This document shows positions 12,732 to 24,200 of a DNA stretch of 64,000 bases, piece by piece. A program made the translations under genes and the position numbers. Source of the DNA: Cercis canadensis (lineage: Eukaryota; Streptophyta; Magnoliopsida; Fabales; Fabaceae). Where the stretch lies: contig QAOA01005284.1 of NCBI GenBank assembly GCA_003255065.1, positions 9,159 to 73,158 of the forward strand, read 5' to 3'. The first letter of the stretch is position 1. Every line of letters starts with the position of its first letter. The notes under the pieces are model-generated. The model did no database searches, had not been told where the DNA came from, and was given only the letters and a program-made list of their open reading frames with translations.

Positions 12732-13169
12732 NNNNNNNNNNNNNNNNNNNNNNNNNNNNNNNNNNNNNNNNNNNNNNNNNNNNNNNNNNNNNNNNNNNNN
12801 NNNNNNNNNNNNNNNNNNNNNNNNNNNNNNNNNNNNNNNNNNNNNNNNNNNNNNNNNNNNNNNNNNNNNNNNNNNNNNNNNNNNNNNNNNNNNNNNNNNN
12901 NNNNNNNNNNNNNNNNNNNNNNNNNNNNNNNNNNNNNNNNNNNNNNNNNNNNNNNNNNNNNNNNNNNNNNNNNNNNNNNNNNNNNNNNNNNNNNNNNNNN
13001 NNNNNNNNNNNNNNNNNNNNNNNNNNNNNNNNNNNNNNNNNNNNNNNNNNNNNNNNNNNNNNNNNNNNNNNNNNNNNNNNNNNNNNNNNNNNNNNNNNNN
13101 NNNNNNNNNNNNNNNNNNNNNNNNNNNNNNNNNNNNNNNNNNNNNNNNNNNNNNNNNNNNNNNNNNNNN
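12732..13169. other. Assembly gap (438 N)
   Basis: A run of N inside the solo LTR. The true length is unknown, so the LTR length is approximate. Confidence 1.
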
Positions 13170-13336
13170 ATGTAAAGCTTATTCAAAATACATTTATTTT
13201 TCTATTATTTATACCTAATTCAATTCATTTAAGTAGTTCCATTGATACAAACAAATCTAGTGAGTACACGTAAGGATAATACACTTGGGACCTTAATACT
13301 ACTTTAGTTTATGACTAAAAGATATGGTATTAAACT

Positions 13337-13362
13337 TTTATATATATATATATATATATTTT
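13337..13362. repeat. TA-rich microsatellite
   Basis: About nine TA units within the Ogre-like LTR. Confidence 0.8.
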
Positions 13363-13622
13363 ATCAATTATTTATATAATTAAGGAAAATAACAATAATG
13401 AACCAAGTAGGCTTAAATAAAAATGGGCTTAGTGAGATAATGAATTAGACTTAGGTTTTTTTGTTTTAATGTAAAAGCCCAAACAAATAAAAACATTAAT
13501 TAAAAATTTAAATTTATCTCCAATTTTTTTAAATATATTTTTAACTATCAAATGACCCGGACAAAATACGGTGTCTACAAGGACAAGTAAAATAAAAGAG
13601 AGAGAGAGAAGAAACATCCTTG

Positions 13623-16600
13623 TCAGGGGAGGTAGATGGCATCTTGCAAGTGGACCTCCTCCACGATGTCCTCTTGAGCGCCCTCATAGAATGGCTTGAG
13701 GCGATGCCCATTCACCTTGAAAGCCTTGCTGGTGGACTCACTCGCTATCTGGACTGCACCATAAGGAAAAACCTTGGTGACAACAAACGGACTAAGCCAC
13801 CGAGAGCGGAGCTTGCCGGGCATGAGCTTTAGGCGGAAGTTATACAAGAGAACTTTCTGGCCAATAGAGAACTCCTTCCGCAGCACCATCTTATCGTGAA
13901 ACCTCTTGGTCTTTTCCTTGTAGATGCGGGAGCTCTCATAAGCATCCAAACGAAGCTCCTCAAGCTCTTGGAGGTGAAGCTTTCTCTGGGATCCGGCTTG
14001 GCTCAAATCAAGGTTGCACTGCTTGACCACCCAATAGGCCTTGTGCTCAAGCTCCACTGGAAGGTGGCATGCTTTGCCAAAAACTATCCGGTAAGGAGAC
14101 ATCCCAATAGGTGTCTTGAAAGCAGTCCGGTATGCCCACAGAGCATCCTCGAGTCGCAAACTCCAGTCCTACCTATTAGGTTGGACAGTTTTATCCAAGA
14201 TACGCTTGATCTCCCTGTTGGAGACTTCAGCTTGCCCATTGGTCTAGCATGGTAAGGGGTCGAAACCTTATGCATGACGCCATATTTCTTCATTAAAGCT
14301 GCCATGGTCCGGTTGCAGAAATGTGAACCCTGATCACTGATGATGGCCCTAGGAATGCCAAATCTGCAGAAAATGTTTGATCTAACAAAATCCACAACAA
14401 CTTTAGAATCATCAGTACGAGTGGCTTTCGCCTTCACCCACTTAGACACATAATCCACAACAAGTAAGATGTAAACAAAACCGAAAGAAATAGAAAAAGG
14501 CCCCATAAAGTCAATACCCCAGACATAAAAAATCTCATAAAATAGTAAAGGCTGCTGGGGCATCTCATTCCTATGGGAAATATTCCCGGTTCTCTGACAT
14601 TGTTCACAAGATTTACAAAATATGTGTGCATCCCTAAATAAAGTGACCCAATACAATCCAGAGTCTAAGACTTTCCTAGCCGTACGTTGAGGACCAAAAT
14701 GTCCACCACATGCAAAGGTATGGCAAAAGCTAAGAACAGACTGAAACACATTATCAGGCACACATCTTTTAATGATTTGATCACTACAAAATTTTTAGAG
14801 ATAGGGATCATCCCACACATAATATTTCGCCTCACTCTTTAACTTGTCTATTTGGCACGTGTGAGGTGTGAGGGTAAATCATGGGCAACTAGATAATTTA
14901 CAAGATCTGCATACCATGGAAACTCACCATGCAGCCCTAACAGCTGCTCGTCAGGAAAGGAATCTTGAATGGGCAGTGGATCAGGATCTCGCTCGATTCG
15001 GCTCAAGTGGTCAGCAACGAGGTTCTCTGCTTCACTCTTGTCTCGGATCTTCACATCAAACTCTTGGAGCAGCAACATCCACCTAATCAGTCATGGCTTG
15101 GCATCTGGTTTCTTCAAGAGATATTTAGAGTTGTATGATCTGAAAACACCACAACCTTAGAATCTATCAAATAAGACCTGAACTTATCTAATGCAAAAAC
15201 AATAGATAAAAGTTCTTTTTTGGTGGTTGTGTAGTTTGCTTGAGCAGCATCTAGAGTTCTTGAAGCATAATAAACCACATGGGAAACTTTGGCCACTCGC
15301 TGCGCCAAGACAGCTCCCAAGGCATAGTTAGAAGCGTCACACATCAGCTCGAAGGGGAGTGTCCAATCAGGGGGTTGAATGACAGGAGTACTGGTCAGAG
15401 CCATCTTCAGGCGGTTGAAAGCTTCCTTGCACTTTTGATCAAACAGAAACTCCACATCTTTCTGCAGAAGGCTAGACAGTAGGATGGCTATCTTGCTGAA
15501 GTCTCTGATAAAGCGCCGGTAGAAACCTGCATGTCCAAGAAATGACTGAATTTCCCGCACGCATGTGGGGTAAGATAAAGCAGTAATGACATCTATTTTA
15601 GCAGGATCTACATCAACCCCTTTCCTAGACACTACATGGCCTAAAACTATTCCTTGCTCTACCATGAAATGACATTTTTCAAAATTTAAGACAAGGTTAG
15701 TCTCAATGCAGCGATGCAGTACTCTAGCTAAGCTATTCAGACAGGCATCAAAAGAAGAACCATAGATAGTAAAATCATCCATAAACACCTCCATACACTC
15801 CTCTAAAAAATCAGAGAATATACTTACCATGCACCGCTGGAAGGTACCAGGGGTGTTGCAAAGGCCGAAAGGCATCCGCCGGTAAGCAAACATGCCGAAG
15901 GGACATGTAAAAGTGGTCTTCTCTTGATTCTCCGGTGCAATGTGAATCTGGAAGTATCCAGTGTAGCCATCCAAGAAGCAGTAATGCGATTTCCCAGCTA
16001 ACCGCTTCAGCATTTGATCGATGAATGGCAGGGGGTAATGATCCTTCCTGGTGGCTTGATTGAGCCTCCTATAATCGATGCAGAGCCGCCAATTGTTCTG
16101 CACTCGGGTAGGTAGCAGCTCATTGTTCTGGTTGGCCACCATTGTAACCCCGGATTTCTTCGGGACGACCTGCACTGAGCTCACCCAAGTGCTGTCAAAT
16201 ATAGGATAAATGATGCTAGCTTGCAGAAGCTTGGTCACCTCCTTCTTTACCACGTCCAGAATGAGAGGGTTTAATCGCCTCTGGGGTTGCCTCACTGGTT
16301 TAGTGTCATCTTCAAGTAATATGCGATGCATGCATGTAGATGGACTAATGCCAGGAATATCTGCTAACATCCAACCAATAGCTTGCTTGTGCTCTCGCAT
16401 AATCAGGAGCAATCTTTCCTCTTGCTCAAGAAGTAAATTGTTAGCCATAATACAGGAAGCTGCTCTGTAGATGCCAAATACGCATACTTCAGATGCTTAG
16501 GCAGAGGCTTCAACTCTAGCTTAGGTGGCTACACTGCAAAGGGCAGTAATCTAGGTGGCTGAATTTCAATCTCTGCAGACTGAATCTCCTCATGAATAGC

Positions 16601-17280
16601 AGCTACTGCCTGCTCTGGGGAACCAGAGTCATCATCACGTAAGAAGGTGGAGATCTCAACACAAATAGCACAGACAGAATCACCATCACAATTAGTACAA
16701 GATTGGCACTGAATAGAATCATTAAAACTAGCTAAATAAGGTAAATCAGCACACAAATGACGGTAGACATCCTCAACCAAATCATCAATCACATCAATGT
16801 GAAAAACAACATGCTCATCCATGTGATGCTTCATAGCATCAAAAATATTGAACTGCACAACAGAATCGCCAAACTCCATGGATAGAGTTCCCGCATACAC
16901 ATCAATCTTGGTCCGTGCAGTCTTGAGGAATGGTCTGCCCAGAATGAGTGGAGCCTTGCTGGATTGTGATTGTCCCTCCATCTCCAGAATGTAGAAATCT
17001 GTAGGAAATATCAGCTCATCAACTCTAACCAACACATCTTCAATCAATCCAGCTGGATAAGCACTGCTCCTGTTGGCTAATTGAATCACAACTCCTATGG
17101 CATTCAAGGGTCTAAGCTCGAGGGAACTGAAAACAGACATAGACATGACATTTATAGAAGCGCCTAGATCTAGCATGGCATGCTCAAACTTGGAATTGCC
17201 TATAACACATGGAATTGTGAAAGTTCCTGGATCTTTGCATTTCTGGGTCAGAGGCTGAATAAGGGCTGAGACATTCTGAC
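13623..17280 (-). pseudogene. pol: Athila copy B pol region (protease, RT, RNase H, integrase)
   Basis: On the minus strand, protease lies near 16850-17190 (DLGASINV), reverse transcriptase near 15500-16330 (FMDDFTIYGSS near 15780), RNase H near 15050-15380 and integrase near 13800-14800 ([12 protein letters not shown]). A cysteine-rich spacer sits between protease and RT near 16650-16720. The closing part of integrase ([16 protein letters not shown]) reaches about 13640. Same arrangement as copy A. Broken in several places. Confidence 0.88.
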
Positions 17281-17289
17281 TCATGCTAA

Positions 17290-19207
17290 TTCGCTCATTG
17301 CCCTTCAGCCGCCTCCTCTGGGTGTATAATTCCTTGAGAAATTTGGCATATTTAGGAATTTGCTTGATAGCATCCAGCAAGGGAATGTTAACTTCCACCT
17401 TCCTGAACGTCTCCAGAAGCTCCTTATCCTTCTCAGCCTCATCTTGCTTCTTGGACTGAGTGGCCCTCTGTGGAAAAGGAAGAGCTACTGCAGGCATCTT
17501 GCTATCAGGTGCAAGGGTGGTTGGCTCAAAACCTACTTTCTCTGCCGGTTGGAACTCGCTTGCAGGTTGAGGCTCGACTGGGACTTGCAAGGTTTTACCA
17601 GACCTCAGTGTGATAGCACTCACATTACTCCCATTTGGATTGGGAATTGTCTGTGAAGGAAGTTTGCCAGAACCCTTTGACTGCAACTGACTCACCAATG
17701 ATGCCAATTGCCCAATCTGTGTTTCCAGATTCTGCATGGTGGACTCTGCCCTCTGTTGGAATTGAATGTTGCTGGTGGCCATCTGCTTCACCAAATCTTC
17801 CAATGAAGGCTCAGGTTTGGATGTTGAGGGGCCGGCTGGCTGCATAGGCTGCTGCTGGAATGGTGGCCTAGTTTGTTGAAATTGGCTCTGCCTGGCTGGT
17901 TGAAATTGGTTTTGTTATTGCCAGGGTTGCATATACTACTGCTGCTGCTGTGGCTATTGTTGGGAGGACTGCTGTTGTGGTGCTGCAGCATTGCCATATC
18001 AAAAATTTGGATGATCCCTCCAACCAGGGTTGTAAGTGTTGGAGTACGGATCATATCTAGGCTGCTGCTGCGTTTGGTATTGAGGTCTACCAGGAAAAAC
18101 ACCTGCTGCAGCTACTGAGGGATCCTAAAATCCAGAATCTCCATCTTGCAGTGTAGGGCACGCATCTGTGGGATGGGATGGACAAGCGCAAATGCCACAC
18201 AAGCTTGCAGGTTGAGGTGTAGGTACTTGTTGCCCCACTGCCAACTGCCTCACCAAGGAGGTGAATTCATCAAGTCTGTGCTCCGTTCTTTGTTGGTCAG
18301 CAAGTGATACACCAACTTCATTGACTCCCCTAGTGGAATGAATCATCCTGATACTAAACTGCTGGGAATTTTCAGCCATATTGGAAATCAAAGCTCTGGC
18401 AGCAGCTGGTGTTTTATCCACTAATGCCCCTCCACTCGCAAAATCAATGTTACTTCTATCCGGAGGTGACAAGCCCTCATAGAAATATTGTATCAACAGC
18501 TGATCACTTATCTGATGGTGAAGGTAGCTTGAGCACAGCTTGGTAAACCTCTCCCAATACTCATGCAATGTCTCTCCTGGCAGTTGCCTGATGCCATATA
18601 TGTCTTTTCGAATGACAGCAGTTCTGGATGCAGGGAAGAACTTTGCCAAAAACAGCTTCTTCATATCACTCCAATTTTTGACTGAACCTTGTGATAAGTA
18701 GAAGAGTCAATCCTTAGCTGCATCAGCAAGGGAGAAAGGGAATGCTCTCAACTTGATCTACTCTTCAGAGATTCCTTGTGGTCTCATTGTGGAACAAACC
18801 ACATGGAATTCCTTGAGATGATTATGACGATCTTCACCTGCAAGACCATGAAACTTTGGCAACAAGTGTATCAATCCAGATTTCAATTCGAAAGCAGTAT
18901 CAATTTCAGGATATTGGATCCCTAAAGGTTGATAAGCAACATCAGGGGTAGCCAATTCCTTAAGAGTTCTATCCTTAGCTTGCATATTATTATTATTTTC
19001 ATTCCTGTTAGCATTATTAGCTTTATTAGCTTCATCAACAGGATCAGCAACAGGAATAACAATAAGAGGTCTATTGTCAGCCATGGTTGGTTCTAAACTA
19101 TCAACAGCCCTATGTGCTCTATTAAGTGTATGTAAGGTTCTCTCTATTTCAGGGTCTACTTCAAGTAATTCAAGAGGAGAAGACCTAGTTATACACCATG
19201 CAAACAA
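17290..19207 (-). pseudogene. gag: Athila copy B gag region
   Basis: The gag core is near 18480-18980 (MKKLFLAKFFPASRT), with a Cys/His motif (CGICACPSHPTDACP) near 18160-18210, then a glutamine-rich spacer and a coiled-coil-like stretch near 17690-17850. The start of gag is taken near 19200, where similarity to A and C begins after the leader. Structural protein of the particle. Broken. Confidence 0.85.
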
Positions 19208-19829
19208 GTGGCTAACTGCCTAAACACACAAAAATGACAGAATTTGACTAAAACAGAAACACACCAAAAACACAAAACAAAGGCAAAAACACACTAAAAT
19301 AAGACTAGAAAGGTATCTAACATTTTTAAAAAAATTTCTACCACCACAGCATGAAAGCTGGATGAAAATGGAACTTAAAAATCAAATAAAAAATCTTTAA
19401 AAAATGGAAAAGTGGTCAAAACGATGGAATTTCACTTAAAAAGGCAGACCTCATAACCATAGGTGTGACTGTTGGTTGTTAGCCCCTTTTCCTTTAACTG
19501 ACCAAGTTTCAGGTCAATCGGAGCACAAAATTTTGGTCGGAACAGTACAACCGAAAATCACTAATTCAAGTCAAATCAAAGGGAAAATAAGGAAAAATGG
19601 AACCAAATCAACATGATTCACACAAGGACAACCTAAAACATTTAGGGGAACCTCAAAGCAAGAAAAACAGTGGCCACAGGCCTCACACAAAATAGATACT
19701 TGGCCAAAAAGTAATGAAAAAATGGCCAAAACCCTAAAAAGAACACAAACTCACACACAAGCAGGGTGAATCAGGGGGAAATTAAAAGTCAGTTTTACTA
19801 CTAATAATATTGATTCAAAGATAGAACAA
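19208..19829 (-). other. Athila copy B leader
   Basis: A-rich untranslated stretch between priming site and gag, similar to those of A and C. No gene seen. Confidence 0.7.
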
Positions 19830-19847
19830 TCCCCGGCAACGGCGCCA
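19830..19847 (-). promoter_or_regulatory. Primer binding site, tRNA-Asp type (copy B)
   Basis: The minus strand reads TGGCGCCGTTGCCGGGGA, identical to the sites of A and C, five bases from the LTR edge. Confidence 0.9.
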
Positions 19848-19852
19848 AAATT

Positions 19853-21275
19853 TGATGAGCTGCCAAGGCTCCTCAAATTAATTAAAGTTTAAGGTCGGTT
19901 TACCTAAGCTACTTGTAGCATAAGGCAACCCTAAGTCGAACCAAAGGATTATTCTATTTAGTGAATCAGTTTTAAGAACATATAAACAGGGGGGTTTTGT
20001 TTGTTTTAGTGATTAACAGAAATTAATTATAAGTGGTAAACCTAAAGGAAAATAACCAATCCAAGTCCAACTGATTCTGATTTTAATCCATCCTTGATTT
20101 CCAAGGATCCATTTAATTATTAACCATGTTCTTGGCCTTAGAACACATCAAGAAGCCTCTCAGTCCTCTATGGATATCCACTGGTTAAGCAACCAGAATT
20201 TGGATCAACTAAGACTAAATGAATTAAGCAAATATTCAAGTCCAGTTTAACCTAAGTCCAGAATCCAGCCAAGGGTAATTAATCCATCCAAAAGCTTAGA
20301 ACCATTAATTAACCATACAGTCCTCTTTTATCACATGCAATTAAGCAATCAACACATGAATAATCCAAATCCGAATTTAAGCAATTCAACAGAATATTTC
20401 AGAGGATTGAAAGAACTTGATTAACAACTAAATGAATAACAACAAAGCATAATCTCAGAATTAATAATCAGAACAGCCTGGATTGATTTAAGTATTTAGC
20501 CCTCCATGAACAAGAGAAGCCAAGTTCTTACAAAATATCTAGAGAGAAAACTTAAAGACTAAGAAAACTTGAAAAGCTGTCTAAAAATATCCTAAGTCTT
20601 GATTCTGATTTCGGCTGCCTCCTTCTGCACATATAGACCTCCAAAAATGCATGCACACTCAAATTTCCCTTAGGTCACACTGATTCCCATGGGCCTTAGC
20701 TTTCATTGGTCTTTGGTTTGGGCTCAATTGGACTTGTGATGAAGAAGTTAGGCCCATTTAAGTGCCAACAGGTCTCTTGAAGCATCAGCCAATTTCGAAT
20801 GGCCATAATACCATCTAAAATATATAATCTGGTTAACCAGTATTCATAACAATGGCATATCTGCCTCTTAGCTTTCCAATGGGACCGGTTTCAAGTCCAT
20901 ATGACATTTGAATCTCAAGTTATGGCCCAAACACTGCATGCGGGTCAGGATCCTGCGACAGCATCTCTTCTCTGGATTCCAGGCTGCATATGACCTTCTG
21001 GACATCCCAATTGGCTTTGAAGCCCTGAATGAAAGTTGTAGATAATTCTCTCAGCTTTCCTACAAGGTAAGACTCGAAATTTTTAGACATACAAAACTCA
21101 AGATATGCATTAAACACAGAGACAGCATAAAATGCTCAGTATTGCTGAAAATTGCAATTAGGCACAAATGGATCCAAAGTCATGAAATGAGGCCCAAGCC
21201 CAATTAAATAGGCCTAAAAGAGGTTTAAGAAGCTAAATATGAGGGTTAACTACTGTATAAAAAGTGTGTTCATCA
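19853..21275 (-). mobile_element. 5' LTR of Athila copy B
   Basis: 1423 bases with TG...CA ends. It adjoins the priming site on one side and, on the other, the satellite array beginning with GCTAG. It shares private details with the LTR at 26569-28003, such as ATGGATATCCACTGG, where the other LTRs read ATGGATGT at that point. Confidence 0.9.
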
Positions 21276-24200
21276 GCTAGAGCTCGAAAGAATCTGATTC
21301 GGACATAAGAAACCTCAAGAAAAGGAACTTTGACAAAGTTGTAGTATACAGTTTTCTTTGATTTCAACTTGACCCCAAATTGTTTGAAACTTATATAATG
21401 GGTTCAAATGGTCTAGAATGACGTAATAAAACTTGTGACAGAGCTAGAGTTCGAAAAAATCTGATTCGGGCATCAGAAAACTCAAAAGCAGGAACTTCGA
21501 CGAAGTTGTAGTATAGAGTTCTCTTTGATTTGAAGTCGACCCAAAATTGTATGAAACATGTATAATGGGGTCAAATGGTCTAGAATGACGTAATAAAACA
21601 TGTGACAAAGCTAGAGTTCGAAAGAATCTGATTTGGGCATCAGAAACCTCAAAAGCAGGAACTTCAACAAAGTTGTAGAATAGAGTTCTCTTTGATTTCA
21701 ACTTAACTCGATGTTGTGTGAAACTTGTATAATGGGGAGAAATGGTCTAGAATGACGTAATAAAACATGTGACAGGGCTAGAGTTCGAAAGAATCTGATT
21801 CGAACATTAGAAAACTCAAAACCAGGAACTTTGACGAAATTGTAGAATAGAGTTCTCTTTGATTTCAACTCAACTCAATTTTTTTTGCAACTTGTATAAT
21901 GGGTTGAATAACGTAATAAAACCTGTGACAAGGCTAGAGTTTGAAAGAATATCATTCGGGAATAAGTATCCTCAAAAGCAGGACTTTTGACGAAGTTGTA
22001 GTATTGAGTTCTCTTTGATTTCAACTCAACTCGATGTTGTTTAAAACTTGTATAATTGGCTCAAATGGTCTAGAATGACGTAATAAAACATGTGACAAGG
22101 CTAGAGTCCGAACGAATCTGATTCGGGCATCAGAATTTCAAAAGTAGAAACTTTTACGAATTTGTAGTATAGAGTTCTCTTTAATTTCAACTCGACCCGA
22201 ATTTGTTTGAAACTTGTATAATGGGTTCAAATGGTCTAGAATGACGTAATAAAACATGCGACAATGCTAGAGTTTGAAAGAATATAATTCGGGCATCAGA
22301 AAACTCAAAAGCAGGAACTGTGATGAAGTAGTAGAATAGAGTTCTCTTTGATTTCAACTCAACTCGATGTTGTTTGAAACTTGTATAATGGGGACAAATG
22401 GTCTAGAATGACATAATAAAACATGTGACAGGGCTAGAGTTCAAAAGAATCTTATTCGACCATCAGAAAGCTCAAAAGCAAGAACTTTGAAGAAATTGTC
22501 GAATAGAGTTCTCTTTGATTTCAACTCAACTCAATTTTTTTTTGAAATTTGTATAATGGTTGAATGACGTAATAAAACCTGTGACAAGGCTAGAGTTCGA
22601 AAGAATATCATTCGGGTATCAGTAACCTCAAAAGCAGGAATTTTGATGAACTTATAGTATTGGGTTCTGTTTGATTTCAACTCAACTCGATGTTGTTTGA
22701 AACTTGTATAATGGGTTCAAATGGTCTAGAATGATGTAATAAAACGTGTGGCAAGGCTAGAGTCTGAAAGAATTTGATTCGGGCATCAGAAACCTCAAAA
22801 GTGGGAACTTTTACGAAGTTGTAGTATAGAGTTCTCTTTGATTTCAACTCGACCCGAATTTGTTTGAAACTTGTATACTGGCTTCAAATGGTCTAGAATG
22901 ACATAAGAAAACATGTGACAAGGCTAGAGTTTGAAAGAATATGATTCGGGTACTAGAAACCCTAAAAGCAAGAACTTTGACAAAGTTGTAGTATAGAGTT
23001 CTCTTTGATTTCAACTCGACCCGAAATTGTTTGAAGCTTGTATTATGGGTTCAAATGGTCTAGAACGACGTAATAAAACATGTGATACGGCTAGTGTTCG
23101 AAAGAATCTAACGCGGGCATCAGACACCTCAAAAGCTGGAACTTAGACGATGTTGTAGAATAGAGTTCTCTTTGATTTTGAATCAAACCGAAACTATTTC
23201 AAACTTGTATAATTGGTTGAAATGCTCTAGAATGACATAATAAAACTTGTGACATGACGAGAGTTCGAAAGAATCTGTGTCGGGCATCAGAAACCTCAAA
23301 AGCATGAACTTTGATGACGTTGTAGTATAGAGTTCTCTTTCATTTCAACTCGACCCAATGTTGTTTGAAACTGGTATAAAGGGGTCAATTGTTCTAGAAT
23401 GACGTAATAAAACATGTGACACGGCTTGAGTTCGAAAGAATATAATTCGGGCATCAGAAAGCTCAAAAGCAGAAACTTTGACGAAGTTGTAGATTATAGT
23501 TCTCCTTTATTTCAACTCAACTGGATGTTGTTTGAAACTTATATAATGGAGTCAAATGGTCTAGAATGACGTAATAAAAAATGTGACAAGCCTAGAGTTC
23601 GAAAGAATATGATTCGGGCATCAGACACCTCAAAAGCAGGAACATTGACGAAGTTGTAGTACAGTTCTCTTTGATATCAACTTAACTTGATGTTGTTTGA
23701 AACTTATATAATAGGGTCAAATGGTCTAGAATGACATAATAAAACATGTGACAAGGCTAGAGTTTGAAAGAATCTAATTCGGGGATAAGAAACCTCAAAA
23801 GTAGGAATTTTGATGAAGTCATAAAATAGAGATCTCTTTTATTTCAACTCGACATAAAATTGTTTGAAACTTGTATAATGCGTTCAAATGGTCTAGAATG
23901 ACGTAATAAAACATGTGACAAAGCTAGAGTTCGAAAGAATGTTATTCGAGCATCAGAAACCTCAAAAGCAGGAACTTTGACAAAGTTGTAAAATAGAGTT
24001 CTCTTTGATTTCAACTCGACCCAAAATTATTTGAAACTTGTATAATGGGTTCAAATGGTCTAGAATGATGTAATAAAACATGTGACAAGGCTAGAGTTTG
24101 AAAGAATATGATTCGGGGATCAGAAACCTCAAAAGCAAGAACTTTGACGAAGTTGTAGAATAGTGTTCTCTTTGATTTCAACTCGACACGAAATTGTTTG

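Larger units (their letters stand above)
9769..13579 (-). mobile_element. Solo LTR of an Ogre-like Gypsy element
   Basis: A 3811-base insertion with TG...CA ends (plus strand TGTCACAACGTACC... to ...GGTGTCTACA), flanked by a perfect 5-base duplication AGGAC (9764-9768 and 13580-13584). The minus-strand start, TGTAGACACCGTATTTTGT, equals the start of the Ogre-type LTR at 57818, and blocks such as GGTGTTAGGCACCCCA are shared with it. No internal coding region, priming site or polypurine tract is seen, so it is a solo LTR. It contains a 192-base tandem repeat and an assembly gap. It interrupts the 3' non-coding part of Athila copy B. Confidence 0.82.
6810..21275 (-). mobile_element. Athila-lineage Ty3/Gypsy element, copy B
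   Basis: Both LTRs, polypurine tract, priming site, gag and pol are present in the right order on the minus strand: 5' LTR 19853-21275, gag, pol, 3' non-coding region, 3' LTR 6810-8236. Without the 3.8 kb insertion at 9769-13579 it is about 10.6 kb, normal for Athila. The flanking five bases do not match (ATAGC at 6805-6809, GCTAG at 21276-21280) and the two LTRs differ more from each other than the 5' LTR differs from the LTR at 26569. It is therefore probably a recombinant rather than one simple insertion. Broken, with several interruptions. Confidence 0.85.

Noticed and set aside
12688-13218. Apparent open frames across the N run
   Set aside because: Made of undetermined bases. The same holds for frames across 29998-30517.
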